A stretch of DNA of 9,566 nt from Flavobacterium sp. (GCA_004296145.1 SEBM01000120.1:1-9566), one strand, 5' to 3'; positions 1-6,976 are shown, counted from the stretch's first letter. The notes: generated by a model from the letters alone, not told the origin. Numbers and translations: made by a program.

Positions 1-155
1 ATCATATAACATTATATTTATTAGAATAAAATATAATCATATAGAGAATTGATTGAGTTAAGAATAAATATTTTGTGTAACAAAAATCAATTCAACGCTA
101 CTCATGAGATTATTAAAAAGTGTTTTGTACTTTTAAAACCAAAATTGTAAAACGA

Positions 156-842
156 ATGGCAAATCCATTAATTAAAATATCAGACATTAAACGAAACTTT
201 GTTCTTGGGAATGAAATAGTGTATGTCCTAAAAGGTATCAACTTAGAAATAAACAAAGGTGAATACGTTGCTTTGATGGGCCCTTCAGGTTCAGGAAAAT
301 CGACTTTAATGAATTTACTGGGTTGTCTGGACACACCAACGTCAGGTAATTATGTTTTGAACGGAAAAGATGTCAGCCAAATGAAAGATGATGAACTGGC
401 GGAAATTAGAAATAAAGAAATAGGTTTTGTTTTTCAGACTTTTAATCTTTTGCCAAGAACGACTGCTTTAGATAATGTTGCATTACCAATGATATATGCC
501 GGATACTCAAAATCGGAACGCGTGACAAGGGCGACCGAAGTTTTAAAACAAGTAAATCTTGGCGACCGAATGGATCATCAGCCCAATCAGCTTTCAGGAG
601 GACAGCGCCAGCGTGTTGCTATTGCCCGCGCTTTGGTCAATAAACCTTCTATTATTTTGGCCGATGAGCCAACCGGAAACTTAGATAGTAAAACCTCTGT
701 AGAAATCATGAAGCTTTTTGGAGATATTCATGCACAGGGAAATACCGTAATCTTGGTAACACACGAAGAAGATATTGCAGCTTATGCGCATCGTGTAATA
801 CGTTTACGAGATGGTTTAATTGAAACCGACACGACTAAATAA
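156..842 (+). CDS. ABC transporter ATP-binding protein, LolD/MacB type
   Basis: This is the ATPase subunit of an ABC transporter of the LolD/MacB/FtsE group, which power extraction of lipoproteins, export, or septal and envelope work from the inner membrane. The 228-residue product has a full nucleotide-binding domain: Walker A GPSGSGKS (about 42-49), a Q-loop glutamine in VFQTFN (about 94), the signature LSGGQRQR (about 146-153), Walker B IILADEP (about 166-172) and the H-loop histidine in VTHEED (about 203). The phrase LMNLLGCLDTPTSG is typical of this subgroup. I chose ATG at 156 (MANPLIKI) over the in-frame GTG at 120, because the 12 extra residues are not family-like. No permease partner lies in the window, so substrate and direction are unknown. 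No clean promoter is visible in 1-155; a TATTTTG at 69-75 is one base short of the Bacteroidota -7 consensus. Confidence 0.93.
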   Translation: MANPLIKISDIKRNFVLGNEIVYVLKGINLEINKGEYVALMGPSGSGKSTLMNLLGCLDTPTSGNYVLNGKDVSQMKDDELAEIRNKEIGFVFQTFNLLPRTTALDNVALPMIYAGYSKSERVTRATEVLKQVNLGDRMDHQPNQLSGGQRQRVAIARALVNKPSIILADEPTGNLDSKTSVEIMKLFGDIHAQGNTVILVTHEEDIAAYAHRVIRLRDGLIETDTTK

Positions 843-931
843 TTTTAGATTTCTGATTTTAGATTTTAGATTATTCCTAATCTTAAAACTACAGCAATTC
901 AATCTAAAATCATAAATCTACAATCTAAAAT
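842..931. repeat. Long imperfect inverted repeat filling an intergenic gap
   Basis: Two 31-base arms (842-872 and 901-931) are inverted copies of each other, with 26 of 31 positions matching by my alignment, around a 28-base spacer. Each arm is built from the 7-base unit ATTTTAG, directly repeated in the left arm. The structure begins at the last base of the upstream stop codon and ends four bases before the ATG of the next gene, so it fills the gap. It could fold as a long RNA stem and act as a transcription or processing boundary, or be a dispersed genomic repeat. Confidence 0.7.
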
Positions 932-935
932 AAAA

Positions 936-1505
936 ATGAAAGTATATACAAAAACAGGAGACAAAGGAACAACTGCCCTTTTTGGCGGAACCCGTGTTCC
1001 TAAAGATGACATAAGAATTGATAGTTATGGGACTGTTGATGAACTAAACTCTTATATAGGACTAATCCGTGATCAGGAAATTGACACACATTATAAAACT
1101 ATTTTAATCGAAATTCAGGATCGCCTTTTTACTGTGGGCGCCATTTTGGCAACTCCACAGGAAAAAGAAGTCATGAAAAATGGTGAACTTCGATTAAAAA
1201 ATCTTGGAATCATTGATTCTGATATCGAATTATTAGAAAATGAAATTGATACCATGGAAGATACGCTTCCGCAAATGACTCACTTTGTTTTACCAGGTGG
1301 TCATCCGACTGTGTCACATTGTCATATAGCACGTTGCGTGTGTCGTCGCGCCGAGCGTTTGGCAGTACATTTAAGCCATAATGAACACGTTCCCGAAATA
1401 GCAATTAAATACTTAAACCGACTTTCTGACTACCTTTTTGTCTTGGCACGGAAGTTGTCGTCTGACCTAAAAGCGGAGGAAGTGAAATGGATTCCGAGAA
1501 AGTAA
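936..1505 (+). CDS. pduO: PduO-type cob(I)alamin (corrinoid) adenosyltransferase
   Basis: The enzyme transfers the 5'-deoxyadenosyl group of ATP to reduced corrinoid (cob(I)alamin or cob(I)yrinic acid diamide) to make the adenosylcobalamin coenzyme in the cytoplasm. The 189-residue product matches the PduO/MMAB trimeric fold along its length: the N-terminal ATP loop TKTGDKGTTALFGG (5-18), the conserved YGTVDELNS (31-39), FVLPGG (117-122), the RRAER arginine motif (137-141) and NRLSD (161-165). Length and start (MKVYTKTGD) are normal for the family. No other cobalamin gene is nearby, which fits a salvage enzyme that serves corrinoid-dependent enzymes elsewhere in the genome. It may be transcribed with the upstream ABC ATPase, although the inverted repeat between them could separate the two. 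The family call is firm; which corrinoid it prefers cannot be told from sequence. Confidence 0.95.
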   Translation: MKVYTKTGDKGTTALFGGTRVPKDDIRIDSYGTVDELNSYIGLIRDQEIDTHYKTILIEIQDRLFTVGAILATPQEKEVMKNGELRLKNLGIIDSDIELLENEIDTMEDTLPQMTHFVLPGGHPTVSHCHIARCVCRRAERLAVHLSHNEHVPEIAIKYLNRLSDYLFVLARKLSSDLKAEEVKWIPRK

Positions 1506-1513
1506 AACAGTTG

Positions 1514-1623
1514 CGGTTTTCAGTTTTCAGACTGTAAAATGAAAATCAAAAACTGTATACTATAAAATGAAGTAATTAGTCGCAAATTTCAATTTTAAAA
1601 CTGAAAACTGGCACTGAAAACGG
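1514..1623. repeat. Heptamer-based inverted repeat after the adenosyltransferase gene
   Basis: Nine bases after the stop codon lies cggttttcagttttcag (1514-1530), which is two tandem GTTTTCA heptamers. An inverted version, with TGAAAAC at 1602-1608 and 1615-1621, ends at 1623. The outer 11 bases of the arms (1514-1524 and 1613-1623) match at 10 of 11 positions. The same 17 bases recur exactly at 5387-5403 after secA, so this is a dispersed repeat and not only a local hairpin. The interior is AT-rich and has no gene that I can support. Confidence 0.6.
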
Positions 1624-1672
1624 AATACTAATAAAGACGTTCTTAAATTTTCTTAAAATAAATCAAAATTTA

Positions 1673-1703
1673 CTTGTCTTTTTCAGTAAAAAATTTATTT
1701 TTG
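1673..1703 (+). promoter_or_regulatory. Bacteroidota-type promoter of the DUF2795 gene
   Basis: CTTG (1673-1676) and TATTTTTG (1696-1703) are separated by 19 bases. This fits the Bacteroidota primary-sigma consensus TTTG, N19, TAnnTTTG: the -7 box is a full match and the -33 box matches at three of four positions. Transcription would start near 1710, giving a leader of about 15 bases before the ATG at 1725. It could also supply secA by read-through. Confidence 0.72.
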
Positions 1704-1724
1704 CACAAACTAAACAGATAACAG

Positions 1725-1946
1725 ATGTATTGGACATTAGAATTAGCATCTTATTTAAGTGATGCGCCATGGCCTGCTAACAAAGACGAACTTATAGACT
1801 ACGCTATTAGAGCTGGTGCTCCATTAGAAGTAGTAGAAAACCTTCAGTCAATCGAAGATGAAGGCGAGATATATGAATCAATGGAAGAAATTTGGCCTGA
1901 TTATCCAACAGACGAAGATTATCTTTGGAATGAGGATGAATATTAA
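1725..1946 (+). CDS. DUF2795 family small acidic protein
   Basis: This 73-residue protein belongs to the DUF2795 family, judged by the segment LSDAPWPANKDELIDYAIRAG (about 11-31; quoted part only) followed by LEVVENLQSI, matching the family pattern of a helix, PATK-like turn, helix and a final EVVxxL. It has no signal peptide or membrane segment, so it should be cytoplasmic. It is strongly acidic: by my count 21 Asp/Glu against one Lys and one Arg, with an acidic tail DEDYLWNEDEY. The molecular function of this family is not established. Its own promoter (1673-1703) and terminator (1961-1992) make it a nearly self-contained unit directly upstream of secA. From memory, near-identical proteins sit next to secA in other Flavobacteriia, which hints at a link to translocation, but nothing in the sequence proves it. 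Confidence 0.88.
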   Translation: MYWTLELASYLSDAPWPANKDELIDYAIRAGAPLEVVENLQSIEDEGEIYESMEEIWPDYPTDEDYLWNEDEY

Positions 1947-1960
1947 AAAATAAACCAAAG

Positions 1961-1992
1961 AAAAAGTCTCTCGTTACGGAGGCTTTTTTTTT
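1961..1992 (+). terminator. Rho-independent terminator after the DUF2795 gene
   Basis: aaaaagtctc (1961-1970) pairs with gaggcttttt (1979-1988), with one T-G wobble, around an 8-base loop that can add a short CG/CG pairing. A run of nine T (1984-1992) follows. It lies 14 bases after the stop codon. secA starts only 44 bases downstream and no strong promoter is seen in that gap, so the terminator may be partial and let some transcripts continue into secA. Confidence 0.82.
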
Positions 1993-2035
1993 GGCTCAAA
2001 ATACACATTTACATAAAATAGAAATACGATAAATC

Positions 2036-5000
2036 ATGAGTTTCATAAACAGTATTATTAAAGTCTTTGTAGGTGACAAGTCACAGAAAGATGTCAAAGC
2101 TTTACAACCTTACTTAAACAAAATTAAAACATTCGAAACCAGCTTAATGAGTTTGTCTCACGACGAATTGAGAGCTAGAACCGTATTTTTTAAAGAAAGA
2201 ATAAAAGAAGCGAGAGCAGATAAGGATGCTAAAATTGCTTCGCTTAAAGCGGAAGTTGAAAACATCGAAGACATTGACAAAAGAGAAGATCTTTATGATG
2301 CTATTGATGCTCTTGAAAAAGAAGCTTATGAAATCTCAGAGAAAACTTTATTAGAAATTCTTCCGGAAGCTTTTTCTGTTGTTAAAGAAACAGCTCGTCG
2401 TTTTAAAGACAATTCTCATATCGAAGTTACGGCAACTCCAAAAGACCGTGAATTTTCTGCTACAAAATCGTACATCGAAATTGATGGAGATAAAGCAGTT
2501 TGGGCAAACAAATGGAATGCTGCCGGTAAAGAAATTACCTGGGACATGATTCATTATGATGTTCAGTTAATTGGTGGAATGGTTTTGCACGAAGGTAAAG
2601 TTGCCGAAATGCAAACGGGTGAAGGTAAAACTTTGGTTGCTACACTTCCATTATACTTAAATGCTTTGACAGGAAACGGAGTTCACTTAGTAACAGTGAA
2701 TGACTACCTGGCAAAACGTGATAGTACATGGAAAGCACCTTTATTTGAGTTCCACGGTTTAAGTGTTGATTGTATTGATAATCACCAGCCAAGTACAGAA
2801 CAAAGAAAGAAAGCATACGACGCCGATATCACTTACGGAACCAACAACGAATTTGGTTTTGACTACTTAAGAGATAACATGGCACATTCGCCAAGCGATT
2901 TAGTTCAAAGAAAACATAATTATGCTATTGTCGATGAGGTCGATTCTGTATTAATTGATGATGCAAGAACACCACTTATTATTTCAGGACCGGTTCCTCA
3001 GGGAGATCGTCATGAATTTAATGAATTGAAACCAAAAATCGAAAACTTAGTGGCGCAACAACGTCAGTTAGCAAATGGTTTCTTAGCAGAAGCTAAAAAA
3101 TTAATCAAAGAAGGAAATACCAAAGAAGGCGGATTCTTATTATTAAGAGCTTACAGAAGTTTACCTAAAAATAAAGCATTAATTAAATTTTTGAGTGAAG
3201 AAGGAATTAAACAATTGCTTCAAAAAACTGAAAATCAATATATGCAGGATAACAACCGCGAAATGCATAAAGTGGATGAAGCTTTATACTTCGTGATTGA
3301 AGAAAAAAACAATCAGGTTGAATTGACTGATAACGGTATTCAATACCTTTCTGGAGATACAGATTCAGACTTTTTCGTACTTCCGGATATCGGAACTGAA
3401 ATTGCTGCTATCGAAAGACAAAAACTGGATAAAGACGCTGAAGCAGAAGCAAGAGAAAGATTATTCCAGGATTTTGGAGTAAAAAGCGAACGTATTCACA
3501 CTTTGACACAACTTTTAAAAGCTTACGCTTTATTTGAAAAAGATGTAGAATACGTGATCATGGACAACAAAATTATGATTGTCGATGAGCAAACAGGTCG
3601 TATCATGGACGGACGTCGTTATTCTGACGGTTTACACCAGGCGATTGAAGCGAAAGAAAATGTAAAAATCGAAGCTGCTACACAAACATTTGCAACTGTT
3701 ACATTACAGAATTATTTCAGAATGTACAGTAAATTGGGTGGTATGACTGGTACGGCTGTTACAGAAGCTGGCGAGCTATGGCAGATTTATAAATTGGACG
3801 TTGTTGAAATTCCAACCAACAAAGGAATTGCAAGACAAGACAAAGAAGATTATATCTACAAAACGACACGTGAGAAATTTAACGCTGTAATTGAAGACGT
3901 TACACAACTATCAAATGCAGGAAGACCTGTTTTGATTGGAACAACTTCTGTAGAGATTTCAGAATTATTGAGCCGTATGTTGAAAATGAGAGGCGTTACA
4001 CATAACGTTTTGAATGCTAAAATGCACAAACAAGAGGCGCAAATTGTAGAAGAAGCTGGTAAAGCCGGAGTTGTAACTATTGCAACAAACATGGCTGGTC
4101 GTGGTACCGATATTAAATTATCTCCAGAAGTAAAAGCTGCCGGAGGTTTAGCAATCGTGGGTACAGAACGTCATGACTCTCGTCGTGTAGACAGACAGTT
4201 ACGTGGTCGCGCAGGACGTCAGGGAGATCCGGGAAGTTCTCAATTCTATGTTTCTCTAGAAGATAACTTAATGCGTTTATTTGGTTCTGAAAGAGTTGCT
4301 AAAGTAATGGACAGAATGGGATTACAGGAAGGTGAAGTTATTCAGCATTCTATGATGACTAAATCTATCGAGCGTGCTCAGAAAAAAGTAGAAGAAAACA
4401 ACTTTGGTGTTCGTAAACGTTTATTAGAATATGATGATGTTATGAACTCGCAACGTGAGGTAGTTTACAAACGTCGTCGTCACGCATTGTTTGGTGAGCG
4501 TTTGAAACTGGATATTGCAAATATGCTTTATGATACTTGCGAATTGGTTGTTAGCCAAAATAAAGGAACAAATGATTTCAAAAATTTCGAATTTGATTTA
4601 ATTCGTTACTTCTCAATCACTTCTCCAATTTCGGAAGCTGATTTTACTAAATTAACAGATATCGAAATCACTGGAAAAGTATACAAGGAAACTTTAGCTT
4701 TCTACACTGAAAAAACAGAAAGAAGTGCAAGAGAGGCTTTCCCTATCATTAAAGGAGTTTACGAAGAGCCAAACAATCATTTTGAAAGAATTGTAGTTCC
4801 TTTTACGGACGGAATCAAAACGCTGAATGTTGTTACAGACCTGAAAAAAGCTTATGATAGCGAAGGAGCTCAATTAATTGCTGATTTCGAGAAAAACATC
4901 ACTTTATCAATTGTTGATGAGGCTTGGAAAAAACATTTACGTAAAATGGACGAATTGAAACAATCTGTTCAATTGGCTGTTCACGAACAAAAAGATCCAT

Positions 5001-5380
5001 TGCTTATCTACAAATTAGAAGCTTTCAATTTGTTTAGAGGAATGTTGGATAACGTTAATAAAGAAGTTATTTCATTCTTGTTCAAAGGTGATTTACCTGC
5101 TCAAAACGCTCCTGAAATTCACGAAGCAAGAGAAGTTCGTCAAAAAGAAAACTTCAAATTGAGCAAAGACGAAATTGTAAACAGCGAAGACATCAACCGC
5201 GAAGCTGGACAAACACAAGAACGTCAGGTTACAGAAACGATTGTTAGAGATATGCCAAAAATCAACCGTAATGATACTGTAACAGTTCAGGAAGTTGCTA
5301 CAGGTAAAACTGAATCAATGAAATATAAAAAAGCGGAAAGTCTTTTAGCTGCAGGAACATGGGTTCTTGTTAAGGAATAA
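2036..5380 (+). CDS. secA: Preprotein translocase ATPase SecA
   Basis: SecA is the cytoplasmic motor that pushes unfolded preproteins through SecYEG using ATP. Visible in order: Walker A MQTGEGKT (192-199), the VNDYLAKRD segment (221-229), Walker B DEVD (300-303) followed by SVLIDDARTPLIISG, the GGMTGTA turn before NBD2, GTTSVE, MAGRGTDIKL (about residues 685-694), then ERHDSRRVDRQLRGRAGRQGDPG (arginine finger region) and the helical scaffold segment AWKKHLRKMDELKQSV. At 1114 residues it is about 200 longer than E. coli SecA (901). The extra length includes a charged helical stretch at about 50-105 and an insertion after DEVD at about 325-430, in line with long Bacteroidota SecAs. No CxCxnCH-type zinc-binding tail is present; the protein ends in TWVLVKE. 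It is followed by a strong terminator. Gene identity is certain. Confidence 0.99.
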   Translation: MSFINSIIKVFVGDKSQKDVKALQPYLNKIKTFETSLMSLSHDELRARTVFFKERIKEARADKDAKIASLKAEVENIEDIDKREDLYDAIDALEKEAYEISEKTLLEILPEAFSVVKETARRFKDNSHIEVTATPKDREFSATKSYIEIDGDKAVWANKWNAAGKEITWDMIHYDVQLIGGMVLHEGKVAEMQTGEGKTLVATLPLYLNALTGNGVHLVTVNDYLAKRDSTWKAPLFEFHGLSVDCIDNHQPSTEQRKKAYDADITYGTNNEFGFDYLRDNMAHSPSDLVQRKHNYAIVDEVDSVLIDDARTPLIISGPVPQGDRHEFNELKPKIENLVAQQRQLANGFLAEAKKLIKEGNTKEGGFLLLRAYRSLPKNKALIKFLSEEGIKQLLQKTENQYMQDNNREMHKVDEALYFVIEEKNNQVELTDNGIQYLSGDTDSDFFVLPDIGTEIAAIERQKLDKDAEAEARERLFQDFGVKSERIHTLTQLLKAYALFEKDVEYVIMDNKIMIVDEQTGRIMDGRRYSDGLHQAIEAKENVKIEAATQTFATVTLQNYFRMYSKLGGMTGTAVTEAGELWQIYKLDVVEIPTNKGIARQDKEDYIYKTTREKFNAVIEDVTQLSNAGRPVLIGTTSVEISELLSRMLKMRGVTHNVLNAKMHKQEAQIVEEAGKAGVVTIATNMAGRGTDIKLSPEVKAAGGLAIVGTERHDSRRVDRQLRGRAGRQGDPGSSQFYVSLEDNLMRLFGSERVAKVMDRMGLQEGEVIQHSMMTKSIERAQKKVEENNFGVRKRLLEYDDVMNSQREVVYKRRRHALFGERLKLDIANMLYDTCELVVSQNKGTNDFKNFEFDLIRYFSITSPISEADFTKLTDIEITGKVYKETLAFYTEKTERSAREAFPIIKGVYEEPNNHFERIVVPFTDGIKTLNVVTDLKKAYDSEGAQLIADFEKNITLSIVDEAWKKHLRKMDELKQSVQLAVHEQKDPLLIYKLEAFNLFRGMLDNVNKEVISFLFKGDLPAQNAPEIHEAREVRQKENFKLSKDEIVNSEDINREAGQTQERQVTETIVRDMPKINRNDTVTVQEVATGKTESMKYKKAESLLAAGTWVLVKE

Positions 5381-5386
5381 TTTTTA

Positions 5387-5420
5387 CGGTTTTCAGTTTT
5401 CAGTCGCAGTTTTCAAACTG
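5387..5420. repeat. Second copy of the GTTTTCA heptamer repeat
   Basis: cggttttcagttttcag at 5387-5403, six bases after the secA stop, is identical to 1514-1530 after the adenosyltransferase gene. It is followed by a further cagttttc and an inverted aaactg. It is listed because two exact 17-base copies in the same position relative to a stop codon suggest a dispersed post-gene repeat. Confidence 0.6.
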
Positions 5421-5440
5421 ACGATTTAAACTACATATAT

Positions 5441-5480
5441 CAAACCCGACAGGTTTTAAAATCTGTCGGGTTTGTCGTTT
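5441..5480. terminator. Strong, probably bidirectional terminator after secA
   Basis: caaacccgacag (5441-5452) and ctgtcgggtttg (5463-5474) form a perfect 12-bp stem around the loop gttttaaaat, which is itself nearly self-complementary. A T-rich tract follows (5475-5481, tcgtttt) with a longer T run at 5492-5504. The symmetry would also give an A/T-flanked hairpin on the other strand. It separates the housekeeping secA unit from the MbnP/MbnH cluster. Confidence 0.9.
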
Positions 5481-5524
5481 TAAAGAGTTATTGTTTTTTT
5501 TTTTGAGAAAAACTTTAAAATAAA

Positions 5525-5555
5525 TTCGTTCTAAAATGAATATAATGTATTTTTG
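5525..5555 (+). promoter_or_regulatory. Bacteroidota-type promoter of the MbnP/MbnH cluster
   Basis: TTCG (5525-5528), 19 bases, then TATTTTTG (5548-5555) fits the TTTG, N19, TAnnTTTG consensus. The -7 box is identical to that of the promoter at 1696-1703. Transcription would start near 5562, 17 bases before the TTG start of the first mini-protein. I see no equally good match in front of the later genes, so this may be the main promoter of the cluster. No operator is recognised around it. Confidence 0.7.
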
Positions 5556-5578
5556 CTCTCACAAACAACGAATCAGTT

Positions 5579-5956
5579 TTGAAACGATTTTTTATCATAC
5601 TTCTTTCCTGCATGCTATTAGTTCCTTCTTTTGGCAATTTCTTTGTTTTTGCTTCTTTTAAATTAAATCAGAACGAAATTACCAAAACCATCTGTGTTCA
5701 GCGAAAAATGGCTTTTAACACTTGTAATGGTCGTTGTGAACTTCAGAAAAGCTTAAAAAAATACGCCGATAACGAAAAGAAAATGCAGGATAACCTGAAA
5801 GAAAAATCAGAAGTTGTCTACATTCAGAATAACGTTTCTGCGCAATTTTCTTTATTAACTCCGACAGAAGTTAAAGCTAAAATCTTTGCTTTATCAGACA
5901 AAAAGCCTGTTTCAGTTTCAGAAACGAATTTTCGTCCTCCATCCTATTTTATATAA
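5579..5956 (+). CDS. Exported three-cysteine mini-protein, copy 1
   Basis: I do not recognise a named family with certainty. The 125-residue product has a basic-hydrophobic N-terminus (MKRFFIILLSCMLLVPSFG) that reads as a signal peptide or membrane anchor, then TICVQRKMAFNTCNGRCELQ (38-57; only key part quoted) with cysteines at 39, 49 and 53, a Lys-rich helix-like stretch (about 57-80) and a C-terminal FRPPSYFI. Spacing is C-x9-C-x3-C, plausible as a soft-metal or disulfide site in the periplasm. The general layout (export signal, Cys cluster, C-terminal PP) recalls small HYC_CC_PP-type proteins of Bacteroidota, without being a clear member. The start is TTG: no in-frame ATG or GTG lies between the promoter and this codon, and the paralog at 9187 also begins with TTG-AAA. 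It is the first gene after the promoter and is followed by mbnP 111 bases later. A metal-related role is inferred from its neighbours. Confidence 0.82.
   Translation: MKRFFIILLSCMLLVPSFGNFFVFASFKLNQNEITKTICVQRKMAFNTCNGRCELQKSLKKYADNEKKMQDNLKEKSEVVYIQNNVSAQFSLLTPTEVKAKIFALSDKKPVSVSETNFRPPSYFI
5601..5636 (+). repeat. Direct repeat core in mini-protein copy 1 (partner at 9209-9244)
   Basis: A 36-base block within the signal-peptide coding region is identical to 9209-9244 in the second mini-protein gene, in the same orientation and 3608 bases away. It is the longest exact match I found between the two genes. As direct repeats the two genes bracket mbnP, mbnH and the barrel gene. Confidence 0.85.
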
Positions 5957-5967
5957 TTTTTAAATTA

Positions 5968-6031
5968 CATTTCAATTGTTTTGAAATGCTTTTCATTGTT
6001 ATTTAAAACAATGAATCTGTGCTTATGCACA
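5968..6031 (+). promoter_or_regulatory. Three consecutive small hairpins in front of mbnP
   Basis: Three back-to-back perfect stems lie between the first mini-protein and mbnP: catttca/tgaaatg (5968-5974 with 5982-5988), tcattgtt/aacaatga (5993-6000 with 6007-6014) and tgtgc/gcaca (6018-6022 with 6027-6031). None has a proper T run, so they are not typical terminators. They could protect or punctuate the mRNA, or reflect AT-rich chance. Confidence 0.4.
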
Positions 6032-6067
6032 CCTTAAATTTAAATTTCAATTATATAAAATTCACAA

Positions 6068-6871
6068 ATGAAAAATATACTTTACAAAGCAGCATTAATT
6101 TTAGCACTAAGTTTATCTATTACAGCATGCTCAAGCGATGATGAAAAAGAAAGTGCAGATACAACAGGAAAAATCGGATTAGAATTCGATAATGCTTTTG
6201 GAGACAATGATCTTATTTTAGAAACTCAGAACAATACAACTTCAAGTAATGAAGCTTTAAAAATCAAATTGGTTCGTTACATTGTCAGCAATATTGTTTT
6301 GACCAAAGCAGACGGAACTACTTTTACTTATCCAAAATCAAAAAGTTATTTTATTGCTGATGAAAATGCTCCGGCAGGTCATACATTTGAACTTACAGAT
6401 GTACCTACAGGAGATTACGTTAAAGTAAAATTCGGAATTGGTGTAGACAAAGAACAATGGTTATTGGGAGCTTCAGGCCAAGGTGATTTTCTTGCACAGG
6501 CACAGGCTGCTGATATGTTATGGAACTGGACTGCGGGTTACAAATTCTTTGCTTTAGAAGGAACTTTTACTTCTGCAACCGTTACCTCTGCATCAACATT
6601 TATGATTCACACCGGACAAACTGGAACAGATTACAATTATACAGAAGTAACATTAGACCTTCCTACTAAAGCACTTGTAAGAACTAACATCAGCCCTGAT
6701 GTTCATATTATTACAGATTTATCTAAAGTTTTTAATGGTCCAAACAAATTAAAACTTACTGATTATAATGAAGGTGGTATGGGTGCAATGATAATGGGCG
6801 GAGCTGCGCTTCCGTTGGTTACTACCAACATTGCGACAATGTTTAAAGTGGATCACGTACATAACGACTAA
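6068..6871 (+). CDS. mbnP: MbnP-family copper-binding lipoprotein
   Basis: MbnP proteins are periplasmic or surface copper-binding proteins whose site depends on oxidation of a tryptophan to kynurenine by the partner enzyme MbnH. The 267-residue product starts with an SPII signal, lipobox ITAC with the lipid cysteine at 21, then SSDDEKES. Family signs: GKIGLEFDNAFGD near the mature N-terminus (35-46), LKIKLVRYIVSNIVL (65-79), the FGIGVD turn (122-127), the tryptophan-rich MLWNWTAGYKFFALEG (150-165; Trp152 and Trp154), a further Trp131, FMIHTGQTG (178-186), and the C-terminal MFKVDHVHND with His263 and His265. A methionine cluster, GGMGAMIMGG (236-245), could add soft-metal ligands. Which Trp is modified cannot be read from sequence. 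The mbnH-like gene follows by about 105 bases, the usual pairing. No methanobactin genes are nearby, so this is a stand-alone MbnP/MbnH pair. Family call is strong; copper is inferred from characterised members. Confidence 0.88.
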   Translation: MKNILYKAALILALSLSITACSSDDEKESADTTGKIGLEFDNAFGDNDLILETQNNTTSSNEALKIKLVRYIVSNIVLTKADGTTFTYPKSKSYFIADENAPAGHTFELTDVPTGDYVKVKFGIGVDKEQWLLGASGQGDFLAQAQAADMLWNWTAGYKFFALEGTFTSATVTSASTFMIHTGQTGTDYNYTEVTLDLPTKALVRTNISPDVHIITDLSKVFNGPNKLKLTDYNEGGMGAMIMGGAALPLVTTNIATMFKVDHVHND

Positions 6872-6888
6872 ATTCTTTTTTAAGTTAT

Positions 6889-6951
6889 AAAGTATTTTAG
6901 CTCAATGATTTTCCTCTGAGGAAATTTGGAAAATATGCTAAAGAATACTTT
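6889..6951 (+). promoter_or_regulatory. Compound stem-loop between mbnP and mbnH
   Basis: An outer inverted repeat, aaagtattttagc (6889-6901) against gctaaagaatacttt (6937-6951), differs by a two-base bulge. It encloses a second hairpin, tttcc/ggaaa (6910-6914 with 6920-6924, loop tctga). It sits between the mbnP stop and the mbnH ATG at 6977 and has no T run after it. It may set the ratio of the two products through mRNA processing or stability. Confidence 0.5.
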
Positions 6952-6976
6952 CTGTACTTCACAAAAACATTATATC

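Noticed and set aside
69..75. TATTTTG as a -7 box for the ABC ATPase gene
   Set aside because: It has one base too few between TA and TTTG and only a poor upstream TTG element, so I do not list it as a promoter.
120..155. GTG start at 120 for the ABC ATPase
   Set aside because: The added residues MFCTFKTKIVKR do not fit the family, while MANPLIKI at 156 does.
2351..4092. Minus-strand open frames inside secA (2351-2554 and 3856-4092)
   Set aside because: They are antisense shadows of a highly conserved gene, with cysteine- and phenylalanine-rich low-plausibility products.
6926..6976. TTG start at 6926 for the di-heme enzyme
   Set aside because: It would bury the SPII signal 17 residues in and overlaps the intercistronic stem-loop; ATG 6977 gives a standard lipoprotein start.
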